DNA from: UBA668 sp041394605
GTDB lineage: Bacteria > Actinomycetota > Acidimicrobiia > Acidimicrobiales > Ilumatobacteraceae
Direction of reading: 5' to 3'
Length of the DNA: 64,000 bases
Assembly: GCA_041394605.1 (NCBI GenBank)
Contig: JAWKHX010000017.1
Coordinates: 57,181-121,180, forward strand
The first letter of the stretch is position 1. Every line of letters begins with the position of its first letter. Under the pieces are notes generated by a model. The model was not told the DNA's origin and searched no databases. It saw nothing but the letters and a program-made list of their open reading frames with translations. Positions 44,292 through 53,463 of the stretch are shown here, in pieces. Both the position numbers and the translations under genes were made by a program.

Positions 44292-47159
44292 GTGGCGAAC
44301 TCCTCCGAGTCCTCTGCCCCCACGCCGCGGCGGCGCATGTCCGACCGCGGGCGGGTGGCGCTCATCATCGCCGCAGTGGTCCTCGTGGGGCTGCTGCTGT
44401 CCGCCCGGATGCTGGCCGGCTTCTACGTCGACTACCTGTGGCACCAGTCGGTGGACCGCACCGATGTGTTCTGGGGCGTGCTGTGGTCCAAGGTCACCCT
44501 GTTCGCCATGTTCGGCGGGGCGTTCATCGCGCTGGCCGTCGTCAACCTGATCATCGCCGACCGGCTGGCCCCCACCGCCTTCTCCGCCAACACCCACCCG
44601 GTGGTGGAGCGCTTCCATGAGTTCTTCGGCCACCGGCTGAAGCTGCTGCGCATCGCGGTGGCGGTGGTGCTCGGCCTGCTGTTCGCCATCCCCACGATGG
44701 CCCGCTGGCAGGACTGGGAGATGTTCCGCAACAGCAAGTCCTTCGGCATCAGCGACCCACGCTTCGGCAACGACGTCGGCTTCTACATGTTCAAGCTGCC
44801 GTTCGTGACGTTCGTGGTGGACTGGCTGTTCATCGCGTTGGTGTTCATCATCATCCTGGTCATCCTCACCCACGTGCTGTCCGGCGGCATCGTGCTGCAG
44901 CCACCGCGGCCGAAGCTGCGCCGGGCGACGAAGGCGCACATCGCCGTGCTGTTGACCCTGCTCGCGCTGGTGAAGGCAGGCGACTACTGGCTCACCCGCT
45001 ACGAGCTCACCACCGCCAACCGCGGCGCGGTGCGCGGCATCACCTATGCCGTGGACAACGCCCAACTGCCGGCCGTGCTGCTGCTGGCGATGATCGCCGT
45101 GCTCACCGGCGCGCTGTACCTCACGACGCTGAAGACCGACCGCTGGCGACCGGCCGTGGTCGCCAGCGCCCTGTGGGCCCTGGTGGCCCTGATCGGCGGG
45201 ATCATCTACCCGGCGGCAGTGCAGAGCCTGGTGGTGAAGCCGAACCAGACGGAGAAGGAAGCCAAGTACATCGCCTGGAACATCGAGGCCACCCGCCACG
45301 CGCTCGGCATCGACAACGTCGAGGTGCGCGAGGTGGACTACGGCGCCCTCACCCGCAGCGAGGTGTCGGCCAACGTCGCGGCGTTGCAGGACGTGCGCCT
45401 GTGGCGCCCGGACGCCAAGACCGCGGTGCGCTTCCGTACCGACGACGGCGCAAGCGACACCACAGTGCTGGACGTGGATGTGGATCGCTACGAGGTGGAC
45501 GGTCGTGTCCAGCAGGTGCTGGTGGGTGCTCGCGAGCTGGACCTGGACCAGGTGGGCAACCGGTCGTGGCAGGGCCTGCACCTCATCAACACCCACGGCT
45601 GCGGTCTGGTCACCGCGCCCGCATCGCAGGTGAACGCCGACGACAAGCCGGCGTACCGCACCGACATCGTGGACGTCACCCAGCCGGAGCTGTACTTCAG
45701 CCCGTCGCTCAGCGGGTACTCGATCGTCAACACCTCCGTGGACGAGCGGGCGTGCAACGGACGGGAGGACGTCACCTACGAGGGTGACGCCGGGGTGCGG
45801 CTGAACTCGGTGTTCCGCCGCCTGGCCTTCGCGCTGGACGAGCTGGACTACAACCTCATCGGCTCCAGCGCCATCGACGACAACTCGCGGCTGCTCTCGA
45901 TCCGCGATGTGCGCGAGCGGGTGAAGACCGTGGCTCCGTTCCTGACGCTGGACGGCGACCCCTACCCGGTGGTCATCGACGGCACCGTGGTGTGGGTGAT
46001 CGACGGCTACACCACCAGCAACCGCTACCCGTTCGGTGAACCGGCCGACACCAGCCAGCTGGCCGGCGGCAGCGGCCTGGGCGGCAACTTCAACTACGTG
46101 CGCAACAGCGTGAAGGCCACGGTCAACGCCTACGACGGGTCGATCACGCTCTACGCGATGGACAGCGCCGAGCCGGACCCCGTGCTCGAGGTGTGGCGCT
46201 CCGCCTTCCCCGACCTGTTCACCCCGGCGTCGGAGATGCCCGACACCCTGCGCGAGCACCTGCGCTACCCGGAGGAACTGTTCCGCGTGCAGACCACCGC
46301 GTACAGCAAGTACCGGCTGGACGCCGCCGACTTCTTCGCCCGCCGCGGCGCATGGTCGGTGTCGCTGGCGCCACGCGAGCAGCCGACGAAGAACGCGGTC
46401 AGCACATCGGCCACGACCGACACCACCAATACGTCCGAGGACACCGCGGTGCAGACCGACTTCGCCTCGGACTCCGACGCCGCCCGGTTCGTGCCCTACT
46501 ACACGATGTTCCATGCCGAGGGCAGCGACGAGGCGACCTTCGCCATGTTCCGCCCGTTCTCGCCGTTCAGCGCCAGCGACCAACGCAAGGAGTTGGTGGC
46601 CTACATGGTGGCCGACAGCGACCCCGGGAACTACGGCCAGCTCATCGCGTACGTGCTGCCCGCAGGTTCGCTGCCCGACGGGCCGTTCACCGTCGGCGCG
46701 GCGATGGACGCCGACGGGCAGGTCAGCCGAGAGGCCACCTTGCTGGACTCCGCCGGGTCCACGGTGGAGTACGGCGACCTGCAGATGCTCCCGGTCGGCG
46801 ACGGCCTGCTGTGGATGCGGCCGTTCTACGTGGAGTCTCAGGAGGCCGGGCAGCGGACGGTCAAGTACGTGATCGTCGAGTACAACGGCGACGTCGGCCT
46901 CGGCTCGTCATTTGCCGAGGCCCTGGCGGTGATCTTCCCCGGCTTCTCCACGCCAGTGGGCGACGTCGTCAACGAGGACACCGGCACACCGTCGACGCCG
47001 TCCGACAACGCGACACCGGAGGAACTGCTGCAACAGGCCGAGCAGCTCTTCGACGATGCGGACGCAGCGTTGAAGGACGGCGACTGGGCCACCTACGGCG
47101 AGAAGATCACCGCCGCCCGGGAGCTGGTGAAGCAGGCGCTCGACATGCTCAACGGCTGA
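44292..47159 (+). CDS. UPF0182 family large membrane protein
   Basis: 955 residues from GTG 44292 (ATG 44337 possible). Seven or so membrane helices in the first 320 residues (VALIIAAVVLVGLLLSARML, SFGISDPRFGNDVGFYMFKL), then a large outer domain with WNIEATRHALGI, ELYFSPSLSGYSIVNT, YVRNSVKATVNAYDGSITLY, LRYPEELFRVQT and FRPFSPFSASDQRKELVAYM, all family blocks. Ends with a helical acidic tail. Conserved in actinobacteria, function unknown. Confidence 0.93.
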   Translation: MANSSESSAPTPRRRMSDRGRVALIIAAVVLVGLLLSARMLAGFYVDYLWHQSVDRTDVFWGVLWSKVTLFAMFGGAFIALAVVNLIIADRLAPTAFSANTHPVVERFHEFFGHRLKLLRIAVAVVLGLLFAIPTMARWQDWEMFRNSKSFGISDPRFGNDVGFYMFKLPFVTFVVDWLFIALVFIIILVILTHVLSGGIVLQPPRPKLRRATKAHIAVLLTLLALVKAGDYWLTRYELTTANRGAVRGITYAVDNAQLPAVLLLAMIAVLTGALYLTTLKTDRWRPAVVASALWALVALIGGIIYPAAVQSLVVKPNQTEKEAKYIAWNIEATRHALGIDNVEVREVDYGALTRSEVSANVAALQDVRLWRPDAKTAVRFRTDDGASDTTVLDVDVDRYEVDGRVQQVLVGARELDLDQVGNRSWQGLHLINTHGCGLVTAPASQVNADDKPAYRTDIVDVTQPELYFSPSLSGYSIVNTSVDERACNGREDVTYEGDAGVRLNSVFRRLAFALDELDYNLIGSSAIDDNSRLLSIRDVRERVKTVAPFLTLDGDPYPVVIDGTVVWVIDGYTTSNRYPFGEPADTSQLAGGSGLGGNFNYVRNSVKATVNAYDGSITLYAMDSAEPDPVLEVWRSAFPDLFTPASEMPDTLREHLRYPEELFRVQTTAYSKYRLDAADFFARRGAWSVSLAPREQPTKNAVSTSATTDTTNTSEDTAVQTDFASDSDAARFVPYYTMFHAEGSDEATFAMFRPFSPFSASDQRKELVAYMVADSDPGNYGQLIAYVLPAGSLPDGPFTVGAAMDADGQVSREATLLDSAGSTVEYGDLQMLPVGDGLLWMRPFYVESQEAGQRTVKYVIVEYNGDVGLGSSFAEALAVIFPGFSTPVGDVVNEDTGTPSTPSDNATPEELLQQAEQLFDDADAALKDGDWATYGEKITAARELVKQALDMLNG

Positions 47160-47192
47160 CGAACCCGGCCCCGCAAGGGCCGCAGCGGCGGG

Positions 47193-48710
47193 TCAGATGG
47201 TGCCGCGGCGCACGCGCTCGGCGAGGGCGGCGAGGTCCTCGCGGAAGGCGATCTCGTATCGGGCCTGCTCGTTGGCCAGCTTCACCTGGGCGGTGCGCAG
47301 GTGGTCGATCACCGTGTCGCTGACGCCCGGCGTGCCGGGCGTGCCGACCTCGGCGAGGCCGTCGATGTCGCGGCCCAGCTCGCTGATCTGGTTGGCCAGC
47401 TCCGTGGCCACGGAATCCAGCCGCTGCTCCAGCGCGGCCACCTGCTCGCTGTGCTGGCGCACCGCGTTGTCGTTGGCGGCCATGCGCTCGGCAAGCTGTG
47501 CCAGCTGGCCCATCAGCGCGTCGTTGGCCGCCAAGCGGTCGGCAAGGGCATTGACCCGGTCGCGCAGGTCGGCGTCGTCGGTGGCGGCCAGCGCGGCGGC
47601 GCGGCGGTCCGACTGCTCGTTCTGCAGCTCGGTGAGACGGTCACGCAGGGTGCTGAGCTGGTGGCCCAGCTCGGCCTGGGCGGTGACCCTGGCGTTCAGC
47701 TGGGAGAGCTGCCCGGCCAGCGTGTCCACGTGCTCCACCCGCGCCGCCAGCGCATCCACCCGGGCGACCAGCTCGGGGTCGGGGTCGGCGGCGATCGGGG
47801 CAAGGCTGGGCGCCGCCTGAGCTGCAGCCACCTGCGCGAGACGGGCTTCGATCTCGCCGAGACGCTGGGTGTGGTCGGGCGGCGTGACCGCAGCGGCGGC
47901 GTGCACCTGGGCGGCCAGTTCGTCCAGGCGGGCGGCGAGCGCAGGGTCCGTCTCGGGGGATGCGGGAGGGGGTGCGGGCATGGCGGCCAGCGCGGCGGCG
48001 ACCTCCGCCTGCTCTGCCAGGCGTGCTTCCAGGTCGGCCAGGCGGGCAGCCAGTTCAGGGTCCGCCTCTGCCGGCTGGGTGACCACTGCGGCCTCACTGG
48101 CCACCGTGGCGGCGGTTGCCGCCTTGGCTGCCGCCGCCTCGGCGGCTGCGTTGGCCGCTTCGGCGGTGTCGGCCAGGGTGACGATCTGGCTCTCCAGCGA
48201 CGCCAGGCGGTTGCGGACGTCGTCGCCGCCGCCCAGCGAGCCGGCACTGATGGCCGTGGTGGTGGCGTCCAGCGCGGCGAGGCGGGACTCCACGATGGCC
48301 TTGGCTTGCTCCGAGGCCTCCAGCCGGGCGCGCAGGTCGGCCACTTCGGCCCGCATCGCCAGGTAGTCGGCAGGGTCGATGTGGAACTTGCGGGCCTTCT
48401 TCGCTGCCGCCTTCTCCTCCGCCTTGGTGGGCGCCGGCCGCTTCGGCGGCTCGCGGCGAGGCTGCGGGGCGCGGTTGGGCTCCTTGCGCTGCGGCTCGCG
48501 CCGCCCGGCCTCAGGGCGTGAGGCATCCTGCCGGGCAGCCTCGTTGCGACCGCTCTCGGGCCGCTGAGCCGGCGGCGCAGCCGGCGCGGCAGGTGCTGAA
48601 GGTGCGGCCACCACGGCAGATGCCGCCGCAGGAACGTCGGAGGCTTCGGCCGGCTTGACCTTGTGGGTGCCGGGCTTCGGCGGCTTTGGCTTCTTGCTGA
48701 ACAGTCCCAT
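47193..48710 (-). CDS. Coiled-coil protein with Pro/Ala/basic N-terminus
   Basis: 505 residues. MGLFSKKPKPPKPGTHKVKP and a Pro/Ala/Arg-rich stretch to about 110, then almost continuous heptad-like helix: VADLRARLEASEQAKAI, RLADLEARLAEQAEVAAALA, RLGEIEARLAQVAAAQA and VRQHSEQVAALEQRLDSVA. No catalytic motif. Possibly a structural partner of the DivIVA-like protein, by proximity and architecture only. Convergent with UPF0182. Confidence 0.75.
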   Translation of the reverse strand: MGLFSKKPKPPKPGTHKVKPAEASDVPAAASAVVAAPSAPAAPAAPPAQRPESGRNEAARQDASRPEAGRREPQRKEPNRAPQPRREPPKRPAPTKAEEKAAAKKARKFHIDPADYLAMRAEVADLRARLEASEQAKAIVESRLAALDATTTAISAGSLGGGDDVRNRLASLESQIVTLADTAEAANAAAEAAAAKAATAATVASEAAVVTQPAEADPELAARLADLEARLAEQAEVAAALAAMPAPPPASPETDPALAARLDELAAQVHAAAAVTPPDHTQRLGEIEARLAQVAAAQAAPSLAPIAADPDPELVARVDALAARVEHVDTLAGQLSQLNARVTAQAELGHQLSTLRDRLTELQNEQSDRRAAALAATDDADLRDRVNALADRLAANDALMGQLAQLAERMAANDNAVRQHSEQVAALEQRLDSVATELANQISELGRDIDGLAEVGTPGTPGVSDTVIDHLRTAQVKLANEQARYEIAFREDLAALAERVRRGTI

Positions 48711-48890
48711 CTGGACCTCTCCGCTGCGTGGCTGGTGGCGTCGCCGGCCGTGCGGGCGGACCGGGCGCTGACGCGAGGGTACCCGCTCGGACTGCTCCAG
48801 TGGCTGAAGGTCGGCGCGGTGGTCCCTTCCCACGGGTCGCGTCCGGTGGGCAGGCTGGCCTACGCTGCCCGCCGTGAGCGAGGCGACCGG

Positions 48891-49424
48891 GTGAGCAGTT
48901 TCCGCCGCAGTGGCGACGGTTTCATGCGCTGCTCCGACGGGCACGTGCGGTGGGGCATCTTCGGCGCCGCCGGGGTGCTGTTCGTGTGGCGCAGCCGGGG
49001 CATCGAGGGGCTGGCCGACGGCACCCCGCTGGTCATGCTGCAGCAGCGGTCGGCCTGGGCCCACGAGGGCGGCACGTGGAGTTGTGCCGGCGGGGCGCTG
49101 GACGAGGGCGAGACCGCCTACGAGGGCGCCCTGCGTGAGGCCAGCGAGGAGGTCGGGGAGATCCCCGAGGCGCACCGGGTGCTCGGCGAGTACGTGTTCG
49201 CTCCCGCCACCGACTGGACGTACACGACGCTGGTGGTGGAGGTGGACCGGCACTTCGGCGCCTCGGTGAACTTCGAGACCGACGCCGTGGTGTGGGTGCC
49301 CTGCGATCTGGTGGAGCACCGCCCGCTGCACGCTGGTTTCGCGGCGGCTTGGCCCCATCTGCGGGCCATCGTGGAGGCCCCCGCGCACGAGGCCCCTGGT
49401 GTGTCCGACGACGCACCCAACTGA
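48891..49424 (+). CDS. Nudix hydrolase
   Basis: 177 residues from GTG 48891. Canonical Nudix box GGALDEGETAYEGALREASEEVGEI (G-x5-E-x7-REUxEExGU) preceded by WAHEGGTWSCAG. The N-terminal SFRRSGDGFMRCSDGHVRWG and the late WVPCDLVEHRPLH match an actinobacterial subgroup. The 180 bases between it and the divergent coiled-coil gene hold no other recognisable feature. Confidence 0.87.
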   Translation: MSSFRRSGDGFMRCSDGHVRWGIFGAAGVLFVWRSRGIEGLADGTPLVMLQQRSAWAHEGGTWSCAGGALDEGETAYEGALREASEEVGEIPEAHRVLGEYVFAPATDWTYTTLVVEVDRHFGASVNFETDAVVWVPCDLVEHRPLHAGFAAAWPHLRAIVEAPAHEAPGVSDDAPN

Positions 49425-49466
49425 CCCGCTGAATCATTGCGCTCACCACTACATTCGACGGATGTT

Positions 49467-50744
49467 GTGAGCTCGCACCCATTCGTCCCCCTGCGCCACC
49501 GTGCCGTCCGCCTCCTGTGGGGGTCGGCGCTGGTCAGCGACACCGGCACGTGGGTGCAGTTGCTGGTGGTCGGCACCATGGTGGCGGGCGACACGGGGTC
49601 CGCGGTGCAGACCGGTCTGGTGGCGCTGGCCACGTTCATGCCCCAGGGCATCGCTTCCCCGATCGGTGGCATCCTCGCCGACCGTTACGACCGTCGCAAG
49701 GTGTTCGCCACTGCGCTCATGGTGCAGGCCCTGGTCACCACCGGGCTGGCCATCACGCTCGGGTTCGGGGTGCGCAACCCGTTCGTGCTCACCGCGTTCA
49801 TCCTGTTCGCCAGCGCCGCCGGGGCCACCGGTGCGCCGGCGTACTCGGCGATGCAGCCCGACCTGGTGCCTCCCGAGGAACTGACCGCGATGGTGTCGTT
49901 GGGTGTCTACTCGTGGAACGGCGGGCGCATCGTCGGCCCGATGCTCGGTGCCGCACTGGCGGTGGCCGTCGGGCCGGCGTGGACGGTGGCGTTCAATGCG
50001 GCCACGTTCGTGGTGCTCGCCGTGGCGGTGTCGCTGCTGCGGCGCCCCTTCCGCCCGCACGGCGCGCCCGGCGGCACGGTGCGGTCGCGCCTGGCCGACG
50101 GGTGGCGCACGATGCGCAGCACCCCCGGCTGCGCCGACGGGGTGAAGGTGCTCGTCCTGCTGAACATGTTCATCATCCCGTTCATGGGGCTCATCCCCAT
50201 CTACGCCACGGCCACGTTCGGCGGCGGCGCCGCGCTGGCCGGCACGTTCGCCACGGCGCAGGGCGTGGGCGCCATCATCGGTGGCGTCGTCATCACGATG
50301 CTCGCCTCGCGCGTGCGGCCCTCGGCAATGGTGGCCGGCGTCGTGGTGTCCGTCATCGGCGGGCTCTCCGCCTATGCCGCGGCGCCCACCGCGCCCGTGG
50401 CGGTGGCGGCCATCATGGTGCTCGGCGCGTGCGTGGCCGGCGCGTTCGTGTCCATCACCCCGGTGGTGCAGCGCAATGCGCCCGACGCCAGCCGTGGCCG
50501 GGTCATGTCGATCATGCAGGCCAGCATGGGCATCTCCTACGGCGTCGGCCTGCTGGGCATCGGCGCCATCGGCGACCTGGCCTCCATGCGGGTGGCCTTC
50601 GGTGTGGGCGCGGCGGCCATGGTGGTGGCATTCGCCGTGTTCGTGCGCGTGGTCGCCGGGTGGCGGGCCTCGTTCGACGGCGACGTCGTGGTGGACCGGG
50701 TGGAGGTGGGTTCTCCGCGGCTCAACCCGGTCGCCGGGCAGTGA
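49467..50744 (+). CDS. MFS transporter (EntS-like MFS_3)
   Basis: 425 residues, about 12 membrane helices. FVPLRHRAVRLLWGSALVSDTGTW, the loop 2-3 motif GGILADRYDRRKVFA and NAPDASRGRVMSIMQASMGISYG are typical of the MFS_3 efflux family. GTG 49467 is preferred to TTG 49437. Likely a drug or siderophore exporter; substrate unknown. Its 3' end overlaps the convergent methyltransferase by 23 bases. Confidence 0.85.
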   Translation: MSSHPFVPLRHRAVRLLWGSALVSDTGTWVQLLVVGTMVAGDTGSAVQTGLVALATFMPQGIASPIGGILADRYDRRKVFATALMVQALVTTGLAITLGFGVRNPFVLTAFILFASAAGATGAPAYSAMQPDLVPPEELTAMVSLGVYSWNGGRIVGPMLGAALAVAVGPAWTVAFNAATFVVLAVAVSLLRRPFRPHGAPGGTVRSRLADGWRTMRSTPGCADGVKVLVLLNMFIIPFMGLIPIYATATFGGGAALAGTFATAQGVGAIIGGVVITMLASRVRPSAMVAGVVVSVIGGLSAYAAAPTAPVAVAAIMVLGACVAGAFVSITPVVQRNAPDASRGRVMSIMQASMGISYGVGLLGIGAIGDLASMRVAFGVGAAAMVVAFAVFVRVVAGWRASFDGDVVVDRVEVGSPRLNPVAGQ

Positions 50745-51639
50745 GCACCCTGCGCTCACCGGTCATGAACACGTCGTCGCGCTGACCCGCTTCCACCTGG
50801 GTCGCGAACGCCTCCAGCGCCGTGGCATCGGCGACGGGCAATGCCTCGCCGGCCATCTGGATGCCCCGGCGCACATGGCGCACCAGCCAGCGGCGCCCCG
50901 TGTCGTCCAGCGGAGCGTCGTGGTGGAACGTCACCACCCGGTCGGTGACGGCGACGAAGCCGGCCGCCACCAGTTCGGCGGGCCAGTCGTGGCCGATGAC
51001 GTCGAACCCGAGACGGGTGAGAAGGGTGGCGGTGGCGGCGTCCTCCAGCCGGGCCCACGCACCGCCGGCGACCAGCGGGTCGGTGGCCGGCAGCACCGCC
51101 GGGCTGCCGGCGAACTCCACCACCACCAGCGTGCCCCCGGGGTGGAGCGCCTGGAGCAGACGCTGCAGGGTGGTGACCGGCTGGGCCACATGGTGCACCA
51201 CCATCGACGCCCACACCAGGTCGGCCGGCGCCAGGCCCGGCAGGTCGTGCTCCAGGTCGGCCTCCAACGTCGCGACCCGGTTGTGCAGGCCGTCGCTGGC
51301 GGCGCGGTGGCGCACCCGGTGCAGTAGTTGGCCGGCGGAGTCCAGCGCGGTGACCGCCGCCGCGGGCAGGTGGCCGGCCAGGGCGCAGGTGACCACGCCG
51401 GGGCCGCACCCCACGTCCATCACGTGGCCCACGGCAGCCGGGTCCAGGCCACCGGCGACGAGTTCCGCCACCACCGCCTCCACCAGTGGCAGGGCCATCG
51501 CCCCGTCCACTTCCAACGAGTCGGCCATCGCTTCCCAGTCGAAGTTCGGGTCGTCGTGGCCGTGCCCGTGCTGGTGGCCGTGCTGGGGAGACTGATCGTG
51601 CTGGTGGGCGTCGTGTCCGTGGTGATCGTCCTGGGCCAT
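50722..51639 (-). CDS. SAM-dependent methyltransferase with His-rich N-terminus
   Basis: 305 residues from ATG 51639. Methyltransferase core: HVMDVGCGPGVVTCALAGHL (motif I), AVTALDSAGQLLHRV, LVWASMVVHHVAQPVTTLQ and ALHPGGTLVVVEF. The first about 38 residues alternate His with Asp, Gln and Gly (DDHHGHDAHQHDQSPQHGH), a metal-binding-like tail rare in this family. Substrate unknown. Confidence 0.83.
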   Translation of the reverse strand: MAQDDHHGHDAHQHDQSPQHGHQHGHGHDDPNFDWEAMADSLEVDGAMALPLVEAVVAELVAGGLDPAAVGHVMDVGCGPGVVTCALAGHLPAAAVTALDSAGQLLHRVRHRAASDGLHNRVATLEADLEHDLPGLAPADLVWASMVVHHVAQPVTTLQRLLQALHPGGTLVVVEFAGSPAVLPATDPLVAGGAWARLEDAATATLLTRLGFDVIGHDWPAELVAAGFVAVTDRVVTFHHDAPLDDTGRRWLVRHVRRGIQMAGEALPVADATALEAFATQVEAGQRDDVFMTGERRVLTARRPG

Positions 51640-51657
51640 GCCTGCCAGAGTAGGGGC

Positions 51658-52737
51658 ATGACCTCCCCCCTGGACCCCCTCTCGTTCTGTCGCGGGCCCG
51701 CCATGGCCAACCGGCTGATGCTGGCGCCGCTCACCAACCGCCAGAGCCATGCCGACGGCACCCTGTCCGACGAAGAGTTCCGCTGGCTGACGATGCGGGC
51801 CGAGGGTGGCTTCGGGCTCACCATGACGTGCGCCGCCCATGTGCAGGCGGTGGGCCAGGGGTTCGCCGGCCAATTGGGCATCTTCGGCGACCAGCACCTA
51901 CCCGGCCTCACCCGGCTGGCCGCGGCGCTGAACGCCACTGGCACGGTGAGCTATGCCCAGTTGCACCATGCCGGCAACCGGGCACCGGCCGATGTCATCG
52001 GCACCCAACCGGTCTGCCCCTCCGACGATCCGGCCACCGGCGCCAGAGCGCTCACCACGGCCGAGGTGGAGCAGGCGGTGGCGGACTTCGTGGCCGCGGC
52101 CGTGCGGGCCGAGCAGGCCGGCTTCCACGGGGTGGAACTGCACGGCGCTCACGGCTACCTGATCTGCCAGTTCCTCTCGCCGGAGCTCAACCAGCGCACC
52201 GACCACTACGGCGGCTCGCTGGAGAATCGCAGCCGGTTCCTGTTCGAGATCCTCGACGGAGTGCGTGCCGCCTGCGGGCCGGACCTGGCGGTCGGGGTTC
52301 GGCTGTCGCCGGACCGCTTCGGCATGCGCACCGAGGAGGTCGTGGAGGTCTACGGCCGGCTGGTGGAGTCCGGCCAGGTGGACCTCATCGACATGAGCCT
52401 CTGGGACTTCCAACGCGCCACCCCCGACGGCCCGCTGGAGGGCCGCCCGTTGCTGGACCTGTTCGCCGAGCAACCGCGCCGCGACGTGCGCCTCGGGGTG
52501 GCCGGGAAGATTCACGACCCCGCCGACGTGCAGGCCGTGCTGGACCGTGGCGTGGACATCGCCGTGCTCGGCCGGGTGGGCATCCTCCACCACGACTACC
52601 CCCACCTGTTGGCCGCCGGCGGCTTCGAACCTCGCCGCCCGCCCGTGGCGCCGGAGGTGTTGGCGGGCGAAGGTGTTTCGCCGGCGTTCGTCGAGTACCT
52701 CTCCACCAACTTCCGCGGGTTCGTCGCGGGGACCTGA
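51658..52737 (+). CDS. Old yellow enzyme family NADH:flavin oxidoreductase
   Basis: 359 residues, FMN TIM barrel. NRLMLAPLTNRQSHADGTLSDEE, YAQLHHAGNRA, the active-site GVELHGAHGYLICQFLSPELNQRTDHYGGSLENRSRF in short segments, and VDIAVLGRVGILHHDYP near the FMN phosphate site. Reduces activated alkenes; the physiological substrate is unknown. ATG 51658 is 18 bases from the divergent methyltransferase start. Confidence 0.9.
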   Translation: MTSPLDPLSFCRGPAMANRLMLAPLTNRQSHADGTLSDEEFRWLTMRAEGGFGLTMTCAAHVQAVGQGFAGQLGIFGDQHLPGLTRLAAALNATGTVSYAQLHHAGNRAPADVIGTQPVCPSDDPATGARALTTAEVEQAVADFVAAAVRAEQAGFHGVELHGAHGYLICQFLSPELNQRTDHYGGSLENRSRFLFEILDGVRAACGPDLAVGVRLSPDRFGMRTEEVVEVYGRLVESGQVDLIDMSLWDFQRATPDGPLEGRPLLDLFAEQPRRDVRLGVAGKIHDPADVQAVLDRGVDIAVLGRVGILHHDYPHLLAAGGFEPRRPPVAPEVLAGEGVSPAFVEYLSTNFRGFVAGT

Positions 52738-52740
52738 CCA

Positions 52741-53451
52741 GTGGCCGCCGCCCCGGAGCCCCGCCTCGCCGTCGTCGGCGCCGGCCGGATGGGCACGGCG
52801 CTGGTGGCTGCCCTGCCCGGCGCCGCGGGCCCGTTCGGCCGCAGCTTCGACGGCGGCGGCTTCGATGCGGTGCTGCTGGCTGTGCCCGACCGGGAGATCA
52901 CCGCGGCTGCTGCCGCGGTGATCCCCGGGCCGCTGGTGGGCCATTGCGCCGGGGCCTGGGGGCTGGACCTGCTGGCCCCGCACGAGGCGTTCGGCATGCA
53001 CCCGCTGATGACCGTTACGCGTGCCGGCGCCACGTTCGCCGGTGCCGGCGCAGCCGTGGCGGGCTCCACGCCACGGGCGCTCCAGTACGCCCGCCACCTC
53101 GCTGCCCGCCTGGGCATGGACGCCTACGAGGTCGCCGACGCCGACCGGGCCGCCTACCACGCAGCGGCCTCCATCGCCTCCAACTTCCTCGTGACGCTGG
53201 AGGACGCGGCGGAGGCCGTGCTGGCCACCGCCGGGCTGGACCGCCACATCCTCCTGCCGTTGGTGCGAGCCTCGCTGGAGAACTGGGCGGCGCTGGGCGG
53301 CCCGGCGGCGATCACCGGCCCGGTCGCCCGCGGCGACGACGCCGCTGTGGCCCGGCAGCGGGCGGCGGTGGCCGAACGCACACCACACCTGCTGGGGGTG
53401 TTCGATGCCATGGTCGCGGCGACGCGTAGCATGGCCCGCACTGCCGGCTGA
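52741..53451 (+). CDS. Rossmann-like DUF2520 protein
   Basis: 236 residues from GTG 52741. N-terminal dinucleotide loop LAVVGAGRMGTALVAALPG, VLLAVPDREI, FGMHPLMTVTRAGATFAGAG and the helical C-terminus AYHAAASIASNFLVTLEDAAEAVL are typical of DUF2520, a ProC-like NAD(P)-binding family often found beside panC. Here it follows the OYE gene by three bases, so they are co-transcribed. Confidence 0.87.
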   Translation: MAAAPEPRLAVVGAGRMGTALVAALPGAAGPFGRSFDGGGFDAVLLAVPDREITAAAAAVIPGPLVGHCAGAWGLDLLAPHEAFGMHPLMTVTRAGATFAGAGAAVAGSTPRALQYARHLAARLGMDAYEVADADRAAYHAAASIASNFLVTLEDAAEAVLATAGLDRHILLPLVRASLENWAALGGPAAITGPVARGDDAAVARQRAAVAERTPHLLGVFDAMVAATRSMARTAG

Positions 53452-53463
53452 GAGGGGGCTCTG

